From positions 1 through 64,000 of the forward strand of contig JAJZQR010000002.1 in assembly GCA_021806765.1 (NCBI GenBank): a stretch of 64,000 nucleotides of DNA. The letters run 5' to 3'. Source of the DNA: Chloroflexota bacterium (lineage in GTDB: Bacteria; Chloroflexota; UBA6077). The notes under the pieces are model-generated. The model saw nothing but the letters and a program-made list of their open reading frames with translations. It was not told where the DNA came from and ran no database searches. Made by a program: the position numbers and the translations under genes. How positions within the stretch are numbered: position 1 is the stretch's first letter; every line of letters starts with the position of its first letter. This document shows positions 41,784 to 50,353 of this stretch, in pieces.

Positions 41784-42731
41784 ATGAAGCAGAAGGTGAA
41801 CGCCTTTCTCGGTTATCTGGCGGCCGAGAGGGGGCTGGCGGCGAATACCCTGGCGGCCTACAATAACGATCTGAACCAGTTCTCCGACTACCTGGTCTCC
41901 CGTGAGCGTCCCGATGGGGCGGCTGCGATGCTGGCCGAATCGGCCGGACAGTATGCCCTGACCGGGATGAGCAGGGATGCCGTGATGGGCTTCTTTCTCC
42001 ATCTGCGAGAGAAGGGATACACTCCCTCCACCATTGCCAGAAAGACCGCTGCCATCAAGTCCTTCTTCCATTTCCTCGCCTCCAAGGGGTTTATCGGCGA
42101 GGATCCCACCGCCAGCATCGATTCTCCCAGGATCAGCAAGTCGCTGCCCAGGGCTGCCTCGGTGGAGGAGATCGACGAGCTCCTGGAAGCTCCGACTCGA
42201 GCCACTTCCCCAGAGGCCCTGCGCGACAAGGCCATGTTTGAGCTGCTCTACGCCACCGGTATGCGGGTTACGGAGTTGGTCTCTCTGAACCTGGGTGACG
42301 TGGACTTGGAGAACGGATCGGTCTCCTGCGCCGGCCGCACGGCCGGCAAGGGCACGCGCCAGCGGACGATTCCGGTTCACGCCACGGCGATCCGTTCCGT
42401 CCAGGGCTACCTGGAGAAGACCAGGCCCTTCCTGGTTCGGGACAGCGACGAGCAGGCCCTGTTCGTGAACCATCGGGGGGACCGGCTGACCCGCCAGGGC
42501 TTCTGGCTCATCCTGAAGCAGTGGGCCCAGAACGCCGGGATCAAGACGGAGATCACCCCTCACACCCTGCGCCACTCCTTTGCCCTGCACATGCTGAGGA
42601 ACGGCGTCGATCTGCGGGCGGTGCAGCAGCTTCTCGGGCATGCCCACATCTCCACCACCCAGATCTACACCTATCCGAGCGACGACGGGCTCAAGCGGCT
42701 CTACGAGACGGCCCACCCTCGAGCCAAGTAA
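41784..42731 (+). CDS. xerD: Tyrosine recombinase XerC/XerD-like
   Basis: The 315-aa protein has a SAM-like N-terminal DNA-binding domain (residues 1-105, starting FLGYLAAERGLAANTLAAYNND) and a complete catalytic domain: Arg in YATGMRVTELVSL, the Lys hairpin, HTLRHSFALHML, LGHAHISTTQIYTY with the nucleophilic Tyr. Length and order fit chromosomal XerD. Its stop codon abuts the HAD ATG and PNP follows, a housekeeping context rather than a mobile one. Confidence 0.9.
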   Translation: MKQKVNAFLGYLAAERGLAANTLAAYNNDLNQFSDYLVSRERPDGAAAMLAESAGQYALTGMSRDAVMGFFLHLREKGYTPSTIARKTAAIKSFFHFLASKGFIGEDPTASIDSPRISKSLPRAASVEEIDELLEAPTRATSPEALRDKAMFELLYATGMRVTELVSLNLGDVDLENGSVSCAGRTAGKGTRQRTIPVHATAIRSVQGYLEKTRPFLVRDSDEQALFVNHRGDRLTRQGFWLILKQWAQNAGIKTEITPHTLRHSFALHMLRNGVDLRAVQQLLGHAHISTTQIYTYPSDDGLKRLYETAHPRAK

Positions 42732-43445
42732 ATGGGGGAGCGGACGCTCGAGGCCGTCCTCTTCGACGCGGGCAACACCCTCATCCACATGCCGCGCCAA
42801 CCCGAGGAGATACTTCGGGAGCTGTGCGCCCAGTTGGGCAGCCCCGTAGGTCTGGAGGAAGCTCGTGGAGCCTGCCGCGAGTCCGAGCGCTACTACACCC
42901 GGCACTACCTCGACTACTCCGGCGACCAGGGGGAGTTCTGGCTGCGGTACCACGCCGAAGCCCTCCACCACCTGGGCATAGAGGATCCCACCGGCGAGAA
43001 AGCGGCCTACCTCTCCCATGGTTTCGGCAGGGTCGGCGTGTGGCAAGCATACCCGGAGGCGGCCGGGGTGTGCCGCCGGCTCCAGGCCGGCGGTTTCAGG
43101 CTGGGGGTGGTTTCCAACGGATCCGTCACCGTGGTGGATCTGCTCTCCCAGGCCGGACTCCTATCCTTCTTCGAGGTGGTCATCGCCTCCCAGGCCCTGG
43201 GTATCCAGAAGCCCGATCCGCGGGTCTTCGCGGCGGCGCTGGAGAAGCTGGGGGCAGCGCCCGAACGTGCGCTGTACGTGGGCGACCTGTACGAGGTGGA
43301 CGTCCTGGGGGCGCGGGGGGCCGGCCTCCACGCCGTCCTTATCGACCGGCGGGGTGGGAGTGGGGATCGGGACTGTCCGGTGATAGGCAGCCTGGAGGAG
43401 TTGATCCCGCTGGTGGAGGGAGGGGGTATCCCATGTCAGAGTTAA
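42732..43445 (+). CDS. HAD-superfamily hydrolase
   Basis: The 237-aa protein has motif I LFDAGNTLI, motif II VVSNGS, motif III Lys in LGIQKPDPRVF and motif IV YVGDLYEVDVLGARGAG. Motif I lacks the usual second Asp (DAG instead of DxD), as in HDHD3-like members, so it may act on unusual phosphoesters or be slow. It starts at the base after the xerD stop and overlaps PNP by 13 bp, suggesting a nucleotide-salvage phosphatase. Confidence 0.88.
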   Translation: MGERTLEAVLFDAGNTLIHMPRQPEEILRELCAQLGSPVGLEEARGACRESERYYTRHYLDYSGDQGEFWLRYHAEALHHLGIEDPTGEKAAYLSHGFGRVGVWQAYPEAAGVCRRLQAGGFRLGVVSNGSVTVVDLLSQAGLLSFFEVVIASQALGIQKPDPRVFAAALEKLGAAPERALYVGDLYEVDVLGARGAGLHAVLIDRRGGSGDRDCPVIGSLEELIPLVEGGGIPCQS

Positions 43446-44266
43446 CCGCAGCTGTCTCCCTCGTCTCTTCCCTGGCACCGGTGAAGCCCCGAGTGGGCTT
43501 GATCCTGGGGTCGGGTCTGGGGGCCGTCGCCGACGGGATCCAGGAGGGCGTGACCCTATCCTACGGCCGGATACCCGGCTTCCCCTGCACCACGGTCCCG
43601 GGCCACCAGGGGGACTTGGTGGTGGGCACCATGGAGGGGGTCGGCATCGTGGCCATGAAGGGGCGCCCCCATCTCTACGAGGGGTACTCCCTGGCCCGGA
43701 TAGGCTTCCCGGTTCGACTGTTGGGAGCCCTGGGGGTGGACACCCTGGTGGTGACTAACGCGGCCGGCGGTCTGAACCCGGCGTTGGAGACGGGCACCCT
43801 GATGGTGTTGGAGGATCACATCAACCTCCCGGGTATGGTGGGGCTGAACCCCTTGATCGCCGTGTCGGGGGGCCAGGAGCGCTTCGTACCGATGGCGGAC
43901 GCCTACGACGAGATCCTGCGACGGCTGGTGATGGAGGCCGCCGGAGAGAAGGGGATCCGAGTTTCCAGCGGGGTGTACGCCATGGTGGTCGGCCCCAGCT
44001 ACGAGACTGCGGCCGAGGCTCGCTTCTTGCGCCAGGTGGGAGCTGACGCCGTGGGCATGTCCACGGTTCCCGAAGTGGTAGTGGCGCGATGGCTAGGGAT
44101 GAGAGTCCTCGGTATCTCCTGCATCACCAACGTCCTGCTGGGGCCTCAAACCCATGGGGAGGGTGGCCACAGCGGGGTCCTGGCCGTGGCAGAGAGGGCG
44201 ACGGCTGACGTCGCCTTCCTCCTGCGCTCCGTTCTCCGCCACGTTCGCGTGACGGGTGACGAGTGA
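43433..44266 (+). CDS. Purine nucleoside phosphorylase
   Basis: The 277-aa protein is a trimeric-type PNP: LILGSGLGAVAD, FPCTTVPGHQGDLVVG, MKGRPHLYEGYS, VTNAAGGLNP, the GPSYETAAEARFLRQVGADAVGMSTVPE core (of which VGPSYETAAE is diagnostic) and ITNVLLG. It splits purine nucleosides with phosphate. ATG 43433 follows GGGAGGGGG. It is the third gene of the xerD-HAD-PNP operon and complements the de novo purine genes at 17-23 kb. Confidence 0.93.
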   Translation: MSELTAAVSLVSSLAPVKPRVGLILGSGLGAVADGIQEGVTLSYGRIPGFPCTTVPGHQGDLVVGTMEGVGIVAMKGRPHLYEGYSLARIGFPVRLLGALGVDTLVVTNAAGGLNPALETGTLMVLEDHINLPGMVGLNPLIAVSGGQERFVPMADAYDEILRRLVMEAAGEKGIRVSSGVYAMVVGPSYETAAEARFLRQVGADAVGMSTVPEVVVARWLGMRVLGISCITNVLLGPQTHGEGGHSGVLAVAERATADVAFLLRSVLRHVRVTGDE

Positions 44267-44277
44267 TGGATCCTTTC

Positions 44278-44314
44278 CCCTCTCCCTCTGGGAGAGGGTC
44301 AGGGTGAGGGCTGG
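44278..44314. repeat. CTCTCCC palindrome, single unit (copy 9)
   Basis: The CTCTCCCTCTGGGAGAG hairpin plus TCAGGGTGAGGGCTGG begins 12 bp after the PNP stop codon. It is the last copy in the window: none is seen from 44.3 to 64 kb. Confidence 0.8.
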
Positions 44315-44365
44315 AGCACCCTGCCGCGACCATCCCTCGAAGTCCGATTCCCGATCGCTACTCGC

Positions 44366-44396
44366 TGATCGCTGACGGCTGATAGCTGAATGCTGA
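44366..44396. repeat. One-sided copy of the GCTGATAGCTGA repeat
   Basis: GCTGATCGCTGACGGCTGA and TAGCTGAATGCTGAA match one arm of the element at 12.5-12.7 kb. The next gene's ATG (44390) lies inside the repeat (GCTGAATGCTG). Confidence 0.65.
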
Positions 44397-46294
44397 AGAC
44401 CAGATTCTTTTCGCTGTTCCTGCTTCCCCTGCTGCTGCAGGGGCAGATGCTGCTGTGGCCGGACCAGGCACTGGCTCCGGCGGCCTCCCCGCCCGTCTCC
44501 ACCGAGCAGGCCCTGGAGCAAACCCTGCTGCCCTGGCGGGATCTGCGGGATCTGGCGGTCCGGGTGAAAGGGCTGCCCCAGGAGTCGGTAGATCCCATCG
44601 CGCCGCCGGCACCTCCCCTGCGCCAGGCGGGGGACAGCTCCGTCTTCTGGGTGGCGGACGAGGCCAACGACCGCTACTACTCCTTGAAAGCCACCCTGGC
44701 GGTGGTGACCCCCCACGCCTACATGTACCTGGCCGAGGGCGCGCGGGTGGATCAGCCCAGGCTCGAGGCGGCTGCTCGCTTCTTCGAGGATCAGATCTAC
44801 GCGGGGGATCGGCGCTACTTTGGCACCGAGCCGGAGACGGGGCTGGACGGCGATCCCCACGTGACGATCCTGCATGCCAGCATCCCCGGGCTGGGCGGCT
44901 ACTTCACCTCCGTGGACGACTATCCTCGCACCGTGCAGCCCTACAGCAACGAGCGGAAGGTGATCTACATCAACGTGGATGCCGCCACGCCGGGCTCCAG
45001 CAGCTACTATGGGATCCTGGCCCACGAGTTCGAGCACATGATCCACTGGAACACCAATCGGGTCGAGCAGACCTGGGTGAAGGAGGGGGCCGCGGAGGTG
45101 GCCACCGAGGCCGCCAACCTGGGGAGCAGCGGAGCCATGCAGGCCTTCGTAGCCAGACCCGACACCCAGTTGAATGCCTGGACCGACACCAAGGGGGACG
45201 TGGCCCCCCACTACGGCGCCGCCTACCTGTTCATCAGCTACTTCCTGGAGCACTACGGCGGCTATCAGGCGGCTTCGGACCTGCTATCTGGCGATACCCG
45301 TGGGCCGGAAACCTTCGACCGCTTCCTGGCCCGCCACGGCTACCAGCTATCCTTCGAGGACGTGTTCAGGGACTGGGTGGTGGCCAACTATCTGGACCAG
45401 GCCAACGGCTCGGATCCCCGCTACCGTTACGCGAAGCTGAAGATGCAGATGCCCGACACCGATCGGGTCACCACCTCCACCGGGTGGAGGGACCGCACCC
45501 TCCACCAGTTCGCGGCCAACTACCTGTCGCTGTCCGGCGGTTGGAGCAGCGCCAGGATCCACTTCCAGGGGGACCAGGGCACGCGTGTCATCTCCGCCGG
45601 CGCCCACAGCGGCCGGGCCTTCTGGTGGAGCAACCGCGGAGACCTAGTGGATACCAAGCTGACCCACGTCTTCGACCTGCGTGGCCTCGGCAAGGCCACC
45701 CTGGACTTCTGGGCCTGGTACGACCTGGAGGAGGGATACGACTACGGCTACGTCATGATCTCCCGGGATGGGGGTCTCACCTGGTCGACCCTGGCCACAC
45801 CGGACACCACCACCGCCGATCCCAACGGCAACAGCCTGGGGAACGGCTTCACCGGCAAGAGCGACGGCAGCGGCTCGGGTGGCTGGAGGCAGGAATCCAT
45901 CGATCTCACCCCCTACGCCGGCGACGTGGTCGTGATCCGCTTCGAGCAGGTGACAGACGACGCCTACAACGCCCCTGGTATCGCCCTGGACGACATCTCT
46001 ATTCCCGAGCTGGGCTACTCAAGCGATGGCGAGGACTCCGATGGGGGCTGGTTCCCGGAGGGCTTCGTGCGGACCGACGGCCGGCTTCCCGAGCCCTTCT
46101 CGCTGCAGCTGATCGAGATGGGCGCGGACGGCATCAGCGTCGAGCAGCTCCCGGTGTCTTCCTCCCAGAGCGCCGACGTCGAGATCCAGAACACCGACGG
46201 CCGTCTGGACAGGGCGGTGCTGGTGGTGGCACCCCTCAGCCGCTACACCACCGAGCCCGCCCACTACCGCTACCGGGTGGAGACCAGCCCTTAG
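44390..46294 (+). CDS. Exported M6-like zinc metallopeptidase
   Basis: The 634-aa protein has an N-terminal signal peptide (KTRFFSLFLLPLLLQG). The zinc site is AHEFEHMIHW, HEFEH at 212-216 with E213, and a third ligand probably in WVKEGAAEVA. The C-terminal part (about 360-540) has jelly-roll/immune-inhibitor-like segments (ATLDFWAWYDLEEGYDYGYV, SRDGGLTW, VVIRFEQVTDDAYN, GIALDDISI), as in immune inhibitor A-type M6 peptidases. The start codon lies within a repeat and has no ribosome site, so the true start could be slightly downstream (GQM). It is probably a secreted scavenging protease. Confidence 0.82.
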   Translation: MLKTRFFSLFLLPLLLQGQMLLWPDQALAPAASPPVSTEQALEQTLLPWRDLRDLAVRVKGLPQESVDPIAPPAPPLRQAGDSSVFWVADEANDRYYSLKATLAVVTPHAYMYLAEGARVDQPRLEAAARFFEDQIYAGDRRYFGTEPETGLDGDPHVTILHASIPGLGGYFTSVDDYPRTVQPYSNERKVIYINVDAATPGSSSYYGILAHEFEHMIHWNTNRVEQTWVKEGAAEVATEAANLGSSGAMQAFVARPDTQLNAWTDTKGDVAPHYGAAYLFISYFLEHYGGYQAASDLLSGDTRGPETFDRFLARHGYQLSFEDVFRDWVVANYLDQANGSDPRYRYAKLKMQMPDTDRVTTSTGWRDRTLHQFAANYLSLSGGWSSARIHFQGDQGTRVISAGAHSGRAFWWSNRGDLVDTKLTHVFDLRGLGKATLDFWAWYDLEEGYDYGYVMISRDGGLTWSTLATPDTTTADPNGNSLGNGFTGKSDGSGSGGWRQESIDLTPYAGDVVVIRFEQVTDDAYNAPGIALDDISIPELGYSSDGEDSDGGWFPEGFVRTDGRLPEPFSLQLIEMGADGISVEQLPVSSSQSADVEIQNTDGRLDRAVLVVAPLSRYTTEPAHYRYRVETSP

Positions 46295-46492
46295 CGGAAC
46301 CCGCTGCGGGAGGGCGAGGCTCCTGCCGAGCCGGAGGCTGACCGGGAGGGCGGATTGCCCCAACCCACCCGCCTCTATCGAACCGTGAAGGGCTGGCTGC
46401 TCGGGATTCTGCTTCCTCCATGGAAACCGCAGGTGGAACCGGCTCCTGCCGGCGATCCGGCATTGCGTTTGCCGTCCGAGGGGGTGGTATGG

Positions 46493-46498
46493 TAGAAT
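46493..46498 (+). promoter_or_regulatory. -10 box of the tRNA-Pro gene
   Basis: TAGAAT lies 11 bp before the mature tRNA 5' end. The -35 partner is weak (TTTGCC at 46468, 19-bp spacer). Confidence 0.35.
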
Positions 46499-46509
46499 CT
46501 ACTCGTTAT

Positions 46510-46587
46510 CGGGGCGTAGCGCAGCCTGGTTAGCGCGCAGCGTTCGGGACGCTGAGGCCGGTGGTTCGAATCCACTCGCCCCGACCA
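46510..46587 (+). tRNA. tRNA-Pro (CGG)
   Basis: A full cloverleaf is present: acceptor CGGGGCG/CGCCCCG, D-arm GCGC...GCGC, anticodon stem CAGCG/CGCTG around loop TTCGGGA (anticodon CGG), T-arm with TTCGAAT, discriminator A and encoded CCA. The 3' half is duplicated at 60672-60714, so this gene appears to be an integration site. Confidence 0.95.
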
Positions 46588-46590
46588 TAC

Positions 46591-46620
46591 AGCCCGCCGG
46601 GGATTTCCGGCGGGCTTGAT
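46591..46620 (+). terminator. Terminator after tRNA-Pro
   Basis: A perfect 10-bp stem AGCCCGCCGG / CCGGCGGGCT with a 6-nt loop is followed by TGATCGTTGTTG. A related hairpin (AGCCCTCCG / CGGAGGGCT) follows the tRNA fragment at 60.7 kb. Confidence 0.75.
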
Positions 46621-46724
46621 CGTTGTTGTACGCCTCGTCTCCAGTCTCGGGCCGGTGATGCCAGAGGCTCCCCATAGATCCGATCTGCAACCGACGGCAC
46701 GTGAGAATTGGTCCGGTTTGGGTA

Positions 46725-46753
46725 TTGACAGCCTGTACTCCTCTCGCTATCAT
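46725..46753 (+). promoter_or_regulatory. Promoter of the LacI-type regulator
   Basis: TTGACA (46725-46730), a 17-bp spacer and TATCAT (46748-46753) make the best promoter in the window. The predicted start near 46760 falls inside the operator palindrome. Confidence 0.75.
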
Positions 46754-46757
46754 GCGA

Positions 46758-46775
46758 AACGTTACCGGTAACGTT
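46758..46775. promoter_or_regulatory. LacI-family operator, perfect 18-bp palindrome
   Basis: AACGTTACCGGTAACGTT is a perfect palindrome with the central CG typical of LacI-family sites. It begins 4 bp after the -10 box and 27 bp before the regulator start codon, which predicts autorepression. No second copy was found before the methyltransferase gene. Confidence 0.8.
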
Positions 46776-46801
46776 ACCAACGCCCTTTTGGGAGGCGACC
46801 T

Positions 46802-47824
46802 GTGGTCCGCACCGTCGGTATTGTCGACATCGCCCGCGAGGCCGGCTGCTCCATCAATACTGTCTCCAGGGCCCTGAACGACATGCCGGGTGTTAGCGCC
46901 GGTGCAAAGGCTCGCGTCCTAGCCGCTGCCGAGCGGCTTCACTACACCCCGAGCCGGGTTGCCCGCTCCCTCCTGGCAAGCTCTACCAAGACCCTGGGCC
47001 TGGTGGTCACCGACTGCACCAATCCCTTCTACGCCCGGGCCATACGGGCAGTGGAGGACTTCGCCTTTGCCCGGGACTATAGTGTCATCCTCTGCAACAG
47101 CGGCGAGGACTATCAGCGGGAGATGCGGGCCATCCGCATGCTACTGGAGAGCCGCGTCGATGGGATCCTGATTACGCCAGTCCAGGGCCCGTATGAGCAC
47201 ATCGCCGAGCTCCTTGATCGCAGAATACCCTTTGTCCTGGTAGGCCGGCGCTTCGAGATGCTGGATACGCCCTATGTGACCAGCGACAACGTCGGCGGCG
47301 CCCGCACCGCTGTCTCTCACCTCCTGTCCCTCGGCCATCGGGTTGTCGGTCACGTCACAGGCCGGCAGGAGATCTCTAGCGTCGCCGAGCGTCTCGCCGG
47401 CTTCTGCCAGGCCCTCCAAGAGCATGGCTTGCCTCTAGACTCGGCGTTGGTTGTTCGCGGAGAGCGCGATGTCGAGGGCGGCCTTGCCTGTGCCCGCCAG
47501 TTGCTGGCGTGCCGACCGCGACCCACCGCCATCTTTGCCTACAACGACCTCCAAGCCCTGGGTGTCCTGCGGGCCGCCCGTGAGTTGCGACTTAGGGTGC
47601 CGGAGGAGTTGGCGGTCGTAGGGTTCGACGACATCGAGCTTTCGGCCTTCTTCGAGGTGCCCCTCACCACCATAGCCCAGCCTACATATGAACTCGGCCG
47701 CCGTGCGGTCGAGATGCTCTTCCAGTTGATGCACGATCCCTTGTCCGCCAAGGACCGGCAGGTGATCCTCCACCCGGAGTTGATAGTTCGGTCTTCGTCG
47801 GCGCTGGCCGTCCATTCCACGTAG
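46802..47824 (+). CDS. LacI-family transcriptional regulator
   Basis: The 340-aa protein has the LacI HTH at residues 3-50 (VDIAREAGCSINTVSRALND, then the hinge LHYTPSRVARSL). A periplasmic-binding-like sensor domain follows (LGLVVTDCTNPFYARAIRAVE, GILITPVQ, PTAIFAYNDLQALGVLRA, VPEELAVVGFDD). Start GTG has GGAGG 6 nt upstream. It stands first on the island between the tRNA and its partial copy, and probably controls the catabolic genes downstream in response to a small metabolite. Confidence 0.93.
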   Translation: MVRTVGIVDIAREAGCSINTVSRALNDMPGVSAGAKARVLAAAERLHYTPSRVARSLLASSTKTLGLVVTDCTNPFYARAIRAVEDFAFARDYSVILCNSGEDYQREMRAIRMLLESRVDGILITPVQGPYEHIAELLDRRIPFVLVGRRFEMLDTPYVTSDNVGGARTAVSHLLSLGHRVVGHVTGRQEISSVAERLAGFCQALQEHGLPLDSALVVRGERDVEGGLACARQLLACRPRPTAIFAYNDLQALGVLRAARELRLRVPEELAVVGFDDIELSAFFEVPLTTIAQPTYELGRRAVEMLFQLMHDPLSAKDRQVILHPELIVRSSSALAVHST

Positions 47825-48011
47825 GGGCCATTACGTACGCACGATCCAGGCAGTGTGTCGGAACCTGCCCGCGTTCAGGCCAGCCTCTCGTTTGGGATAA
47901 GCCCCGATGCTGCGCGGCTCACCTTTCTACGATGGCGACATGCCCTTCCCTTCGGATACCTGATCCAGGCCAATCCCAGATTCATTGCGTACACATCTAA
48001 GGAGGACGTAG

Positions 48012-49451
48012 ATGGCAGGCGAAAGTGGGATGCTGGGCGTCCTTGACCAGGGGCAGATTGAGGCGATTCACCAGACGACGATGGAGGTGCTGGAGGGCAC
48101 TGGCGTCGTGATCCAGGAGGAGACGACGCTCTCCCTCCTGCGCGACCTGGGTGCCAAGGTCGACTTCGAGCAGCAGCGGGTCCGCTTCCCGACCTGGCTG
48201 ATGGAGAAGCTGCTCAAGCAGTGCCCAGATCGGTTTGCCTGGTACGCCCGCGATCCCCAGAAGACGGTCCAGTTCGAGGGCACGAAGGTCTGCTTCGGCC
48301 CCGCGGCCGGCGCCGTCAACGTGCTCGACTCCGAGGGCAGGCGACGGCCCTCAACCATCCAGGATGCCTACGACTTTTGCCGCCTCATCGACGCCCTGGA
48401 CTTCGTCGAGGAGGGCCACTGCGTGGTCTACCCGACGGACGTGATCCCCGGCACCGCCCACGCCCACATGCTCGCTGCCATGGCGAAGTACAGCTCCAAG
48501 CCGTTCCGTGGCCGCCCCAGGGGAAAAGAGGAGTCGGTTGACTCCATTCGGGTCGCGGAGTTGCTGGTCGGCGGGCGAGAGGAGCTGAAGCGTAGGCCCA
48601 TCATGTTCGCCAACATCAACCCGGTGAGCCCGCTGCAACACGCCCGCGAGATGGTGGAGGGTACGGTGGAGTTCGCCCGTGCGGGGCTTCCGGTCTGCTT
48701 CTCCCCGCAGGTCCAGGCCGGCACCACAGGTCCCGCCACCCTTGCCGGGACCCTGGTCCAGCACAACGCCGAGGTGCTTAGCGGCATCGCCATCGCTCAG
48801 GTGGCCAACCCCGGGGTGCCCGTCATGTACGGCTGCGTCACCAGCGTCAGCGACATGCGCACCGGCAGCTTCGCTTACGGTGCCGTCGAGGGGGCCATGC
48901 TGAACGTGGCGAGTACTCAGCTTGCACGTTTCTACCACATACCCTCCAGGGCCACCAGCGGCTTCACCGAGTCCAAGACTCTGGACATGCAGTGCGGCAT
49001 CGAGTCGATGATGACCAACCTAATGGTGAGCTTCTCGGGCGTCAATTATATCCAGGGAGCGGCTGGCGGTCTGGAATCTAGCCTCACCGCCTCCTACGAG
49101 AAGATGGTCATCGACAACGAGGCGCTGGGCATGATCGCTCGCGCCATGCGGGGCATCGCTGTCGATAATGAGAGTTTGGCCGGCGACCTGATCGCCAGAG
49201 TGGGCCCTGCCGGCCACTACCTGGCGGAACCCCACACGCGCAAGTACTTCCGCCGGGAGATCCTCGTCCCTCAGTTGATAGACCGACTTCCCTACGAGGC
49301 CTGGAAGTCGGGGGGGTCGAAGGACATGGTGCAGAGGGCCCGGGAGAAGGTGCAGTCTATTCTCGGCAGCCACCAGCCGCGGCTGCTCGAGCCGGCGCTG
49401 GAGCGGGAGATCGACCTGCTGGTTGCCGAAATCGAGACCAGGCACAAGTAA
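48012..49451 (+). CDS. MttB-family (non-pyrrolysine) corrinoid methyltransferase
   Basis: The 479-aa protein belongs to the trimethylamine methyltransferase MttB/MtgB superfamily: IHQTTMEVLEGTGVVIQ, CFGPAAGAVNVLDSEG, TTGPATLAGTLVQHNAEVLSG (of which GPATLAGTLVQHNAE is typical), GFTESKTLDMQCGIES and the C-terminal AHYLAEPHTRKYF-like GHYLAEPHTRKYF. There is no in-frame amber codon, so it is the pyrrolysine-free type, whose known members demethylate glycine betaine, proline betaine or carnitine. It is followed 19 bp later by a corrinoid protein. AAGGAGG lies 7 nt before the ATG. Confidence 0.9.
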   Translation: MAGESGMLGVLDQGQIEAIHQTTMEVLEGTGVVIQEETTLSLLRDLGAKVDFEQQRVRFPTWLMEKLLKQCPDRFAWYARDPQKTVQFEGTKVCFGPAAGAVNVLDSEGRRRPSTIQDAYDFCRLIDALDFVEEGHCVVYPTDVIPGTAHAHMLAAMAKYSSKPFRGRPRGKEESVDSIRVAELLVGGREELKRRPIMFANINPVSPLQHAREMVEGTVEFARAGLPVCFSPQVQAGTTGPATLAGTLVQHNAEVLSGIAIAQVANPGVPVMYGCVTSVSDMRTGSFAYGAVEGAMLNVASTQLARFYHIPSRATSGFTESKTLDMQCGIESMMTNLMVSFSGVNYIQGAAGGLESSLTASYEKMVIDNEALGMIARAMRGIAVDNESLAGDLIARVGPAGHYLAEPHTRKYFRREILVPQLIDRLPYEAWKSGGSKDMVQRAREKVQSILGSHQPRLLEPALEREIDLLVAEIETRHK

Positions 49452-49470
49452 GAGTTCGGAGGCGATAGGA

Positions 49471-50121
49471 ATGGAAGGCGAGACCCTGCTGGAAACCATG
49501 TCCCAGGCGATCATCGACGGGGACGTCGACGCCTGCCGCGACGCCGCCGAAAAGGCGATGGCGGCAACGATGGATCCCGCCCTGGTCATCTCCGAGGGGC
49601 TGATGAAGGGGATACAGGAGGTCGGGCGGCGCTTCAGCGAGGGGGAGTTCTTCCTGCCGGAGTTGCTGCTGGGCGCGAAAGCCATGCAGGCCGGCATCGA
49701 CGCGGTGAACCCGGTTATCAAGGCCCAGGGTGGTCACCGAATGGTGAAGGGGAAGGTGGTGGTGGGGGTAGTACAGGGCGATATCCACACCATCGGTAAG
49801 GAGATCCTTCGCTCGGTCTTCGGTGCCTACGGCTTCGAGGTGGTCGACCTGGGCACCAACGTGGCCGGCGACCGGTTCATCGCTGCGGTGCGAGAACTCC
49901 ATCCGGATATCCTGGGCATGTCGTCGCTGATGACTCCTACCATGGTCAAGCAGCGGGAGGTGATCCAGAAGCTGGTGAAAGAGGGGCTGCGGGACAAGGT
50001 CAAGGTGATGGTGGGCGGCGCGGTGTGCAATCCGCAGTGGGCCCAGGACATCGGAGCGGACGGCTATGCCCCCGATGCGTGGAAGGCGGTCGAGCTCGCC
50101 GAGAGGCTACTGGGGAACTAG
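49471..50121 (+). CDS. Corrinoid protein (methyl carrier), first copy
   Basis: The protein has 216 aa. The N-terminal helical domain (residues 1-90) has EGLMKGIQEVGRRFSEGEFFLPELLLGAKAM, the B12-binding cap of MtbC/MtgC proteins; the key part is GEFFLPELLLGAKAM. The B12-binding Rossmann domain has GVVQGDIHTIGKEIL (DxHxxG, cobalt-ligating His), MSSLMT and VMVGGAVCN. It should accept a methyl group from the MttB-family enzyme encoded just upstream. Start ATG 49471 follows GGAGG. Confidence 0.94.
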   Translation: MEGETLLETMSQAIIDGDVDACRDAAEKAMAATMDPALVISEGLMKGIQEVGRRFSEGEFFLPELLLGAKAMQAGIDAVNPVIKAQGGHRMVKGKVVVGVVQGDIHTIGKEILRSVFGAYGFEVVDLGTNVAGDRFIAAVRELHPDILGMSSLMTPTMVKQREVIQKLVKEGLRDKVKVMVGGAVCNPQWAQDIGADGYAPDAWKAVELAERLLGN

Positions 50122-50353
50122 GCTGCCGTTACCCCAAACGCCCCCAATCCAAGAGTGTGGGTCGTCCTTGACCCAGGCGTCCTAGCTACCAGGGAATGCC
50201 CAAGTAAGGGACGATGCCGGGTCTTGCAGGCAAGCAGGCGTGGTCGTGACCCGTGAACCCGCGCAGGTCGGTTCTGCGATGTCGGCGGTGCTAGCCGTGC
50301 GGGGTCTGGCGGGGAGGAATCCGGCACGAATCTTTCATTCAGAGGTTACGCTC

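Noticed and set aside
44455..46341. A 628-codon frame in another phase of the exported peptidase gene
   Set aside because: The composition is Gly/Arg/Pro-rich with no motif, whereas the overlapping frame has a signal peptide and HExxH.
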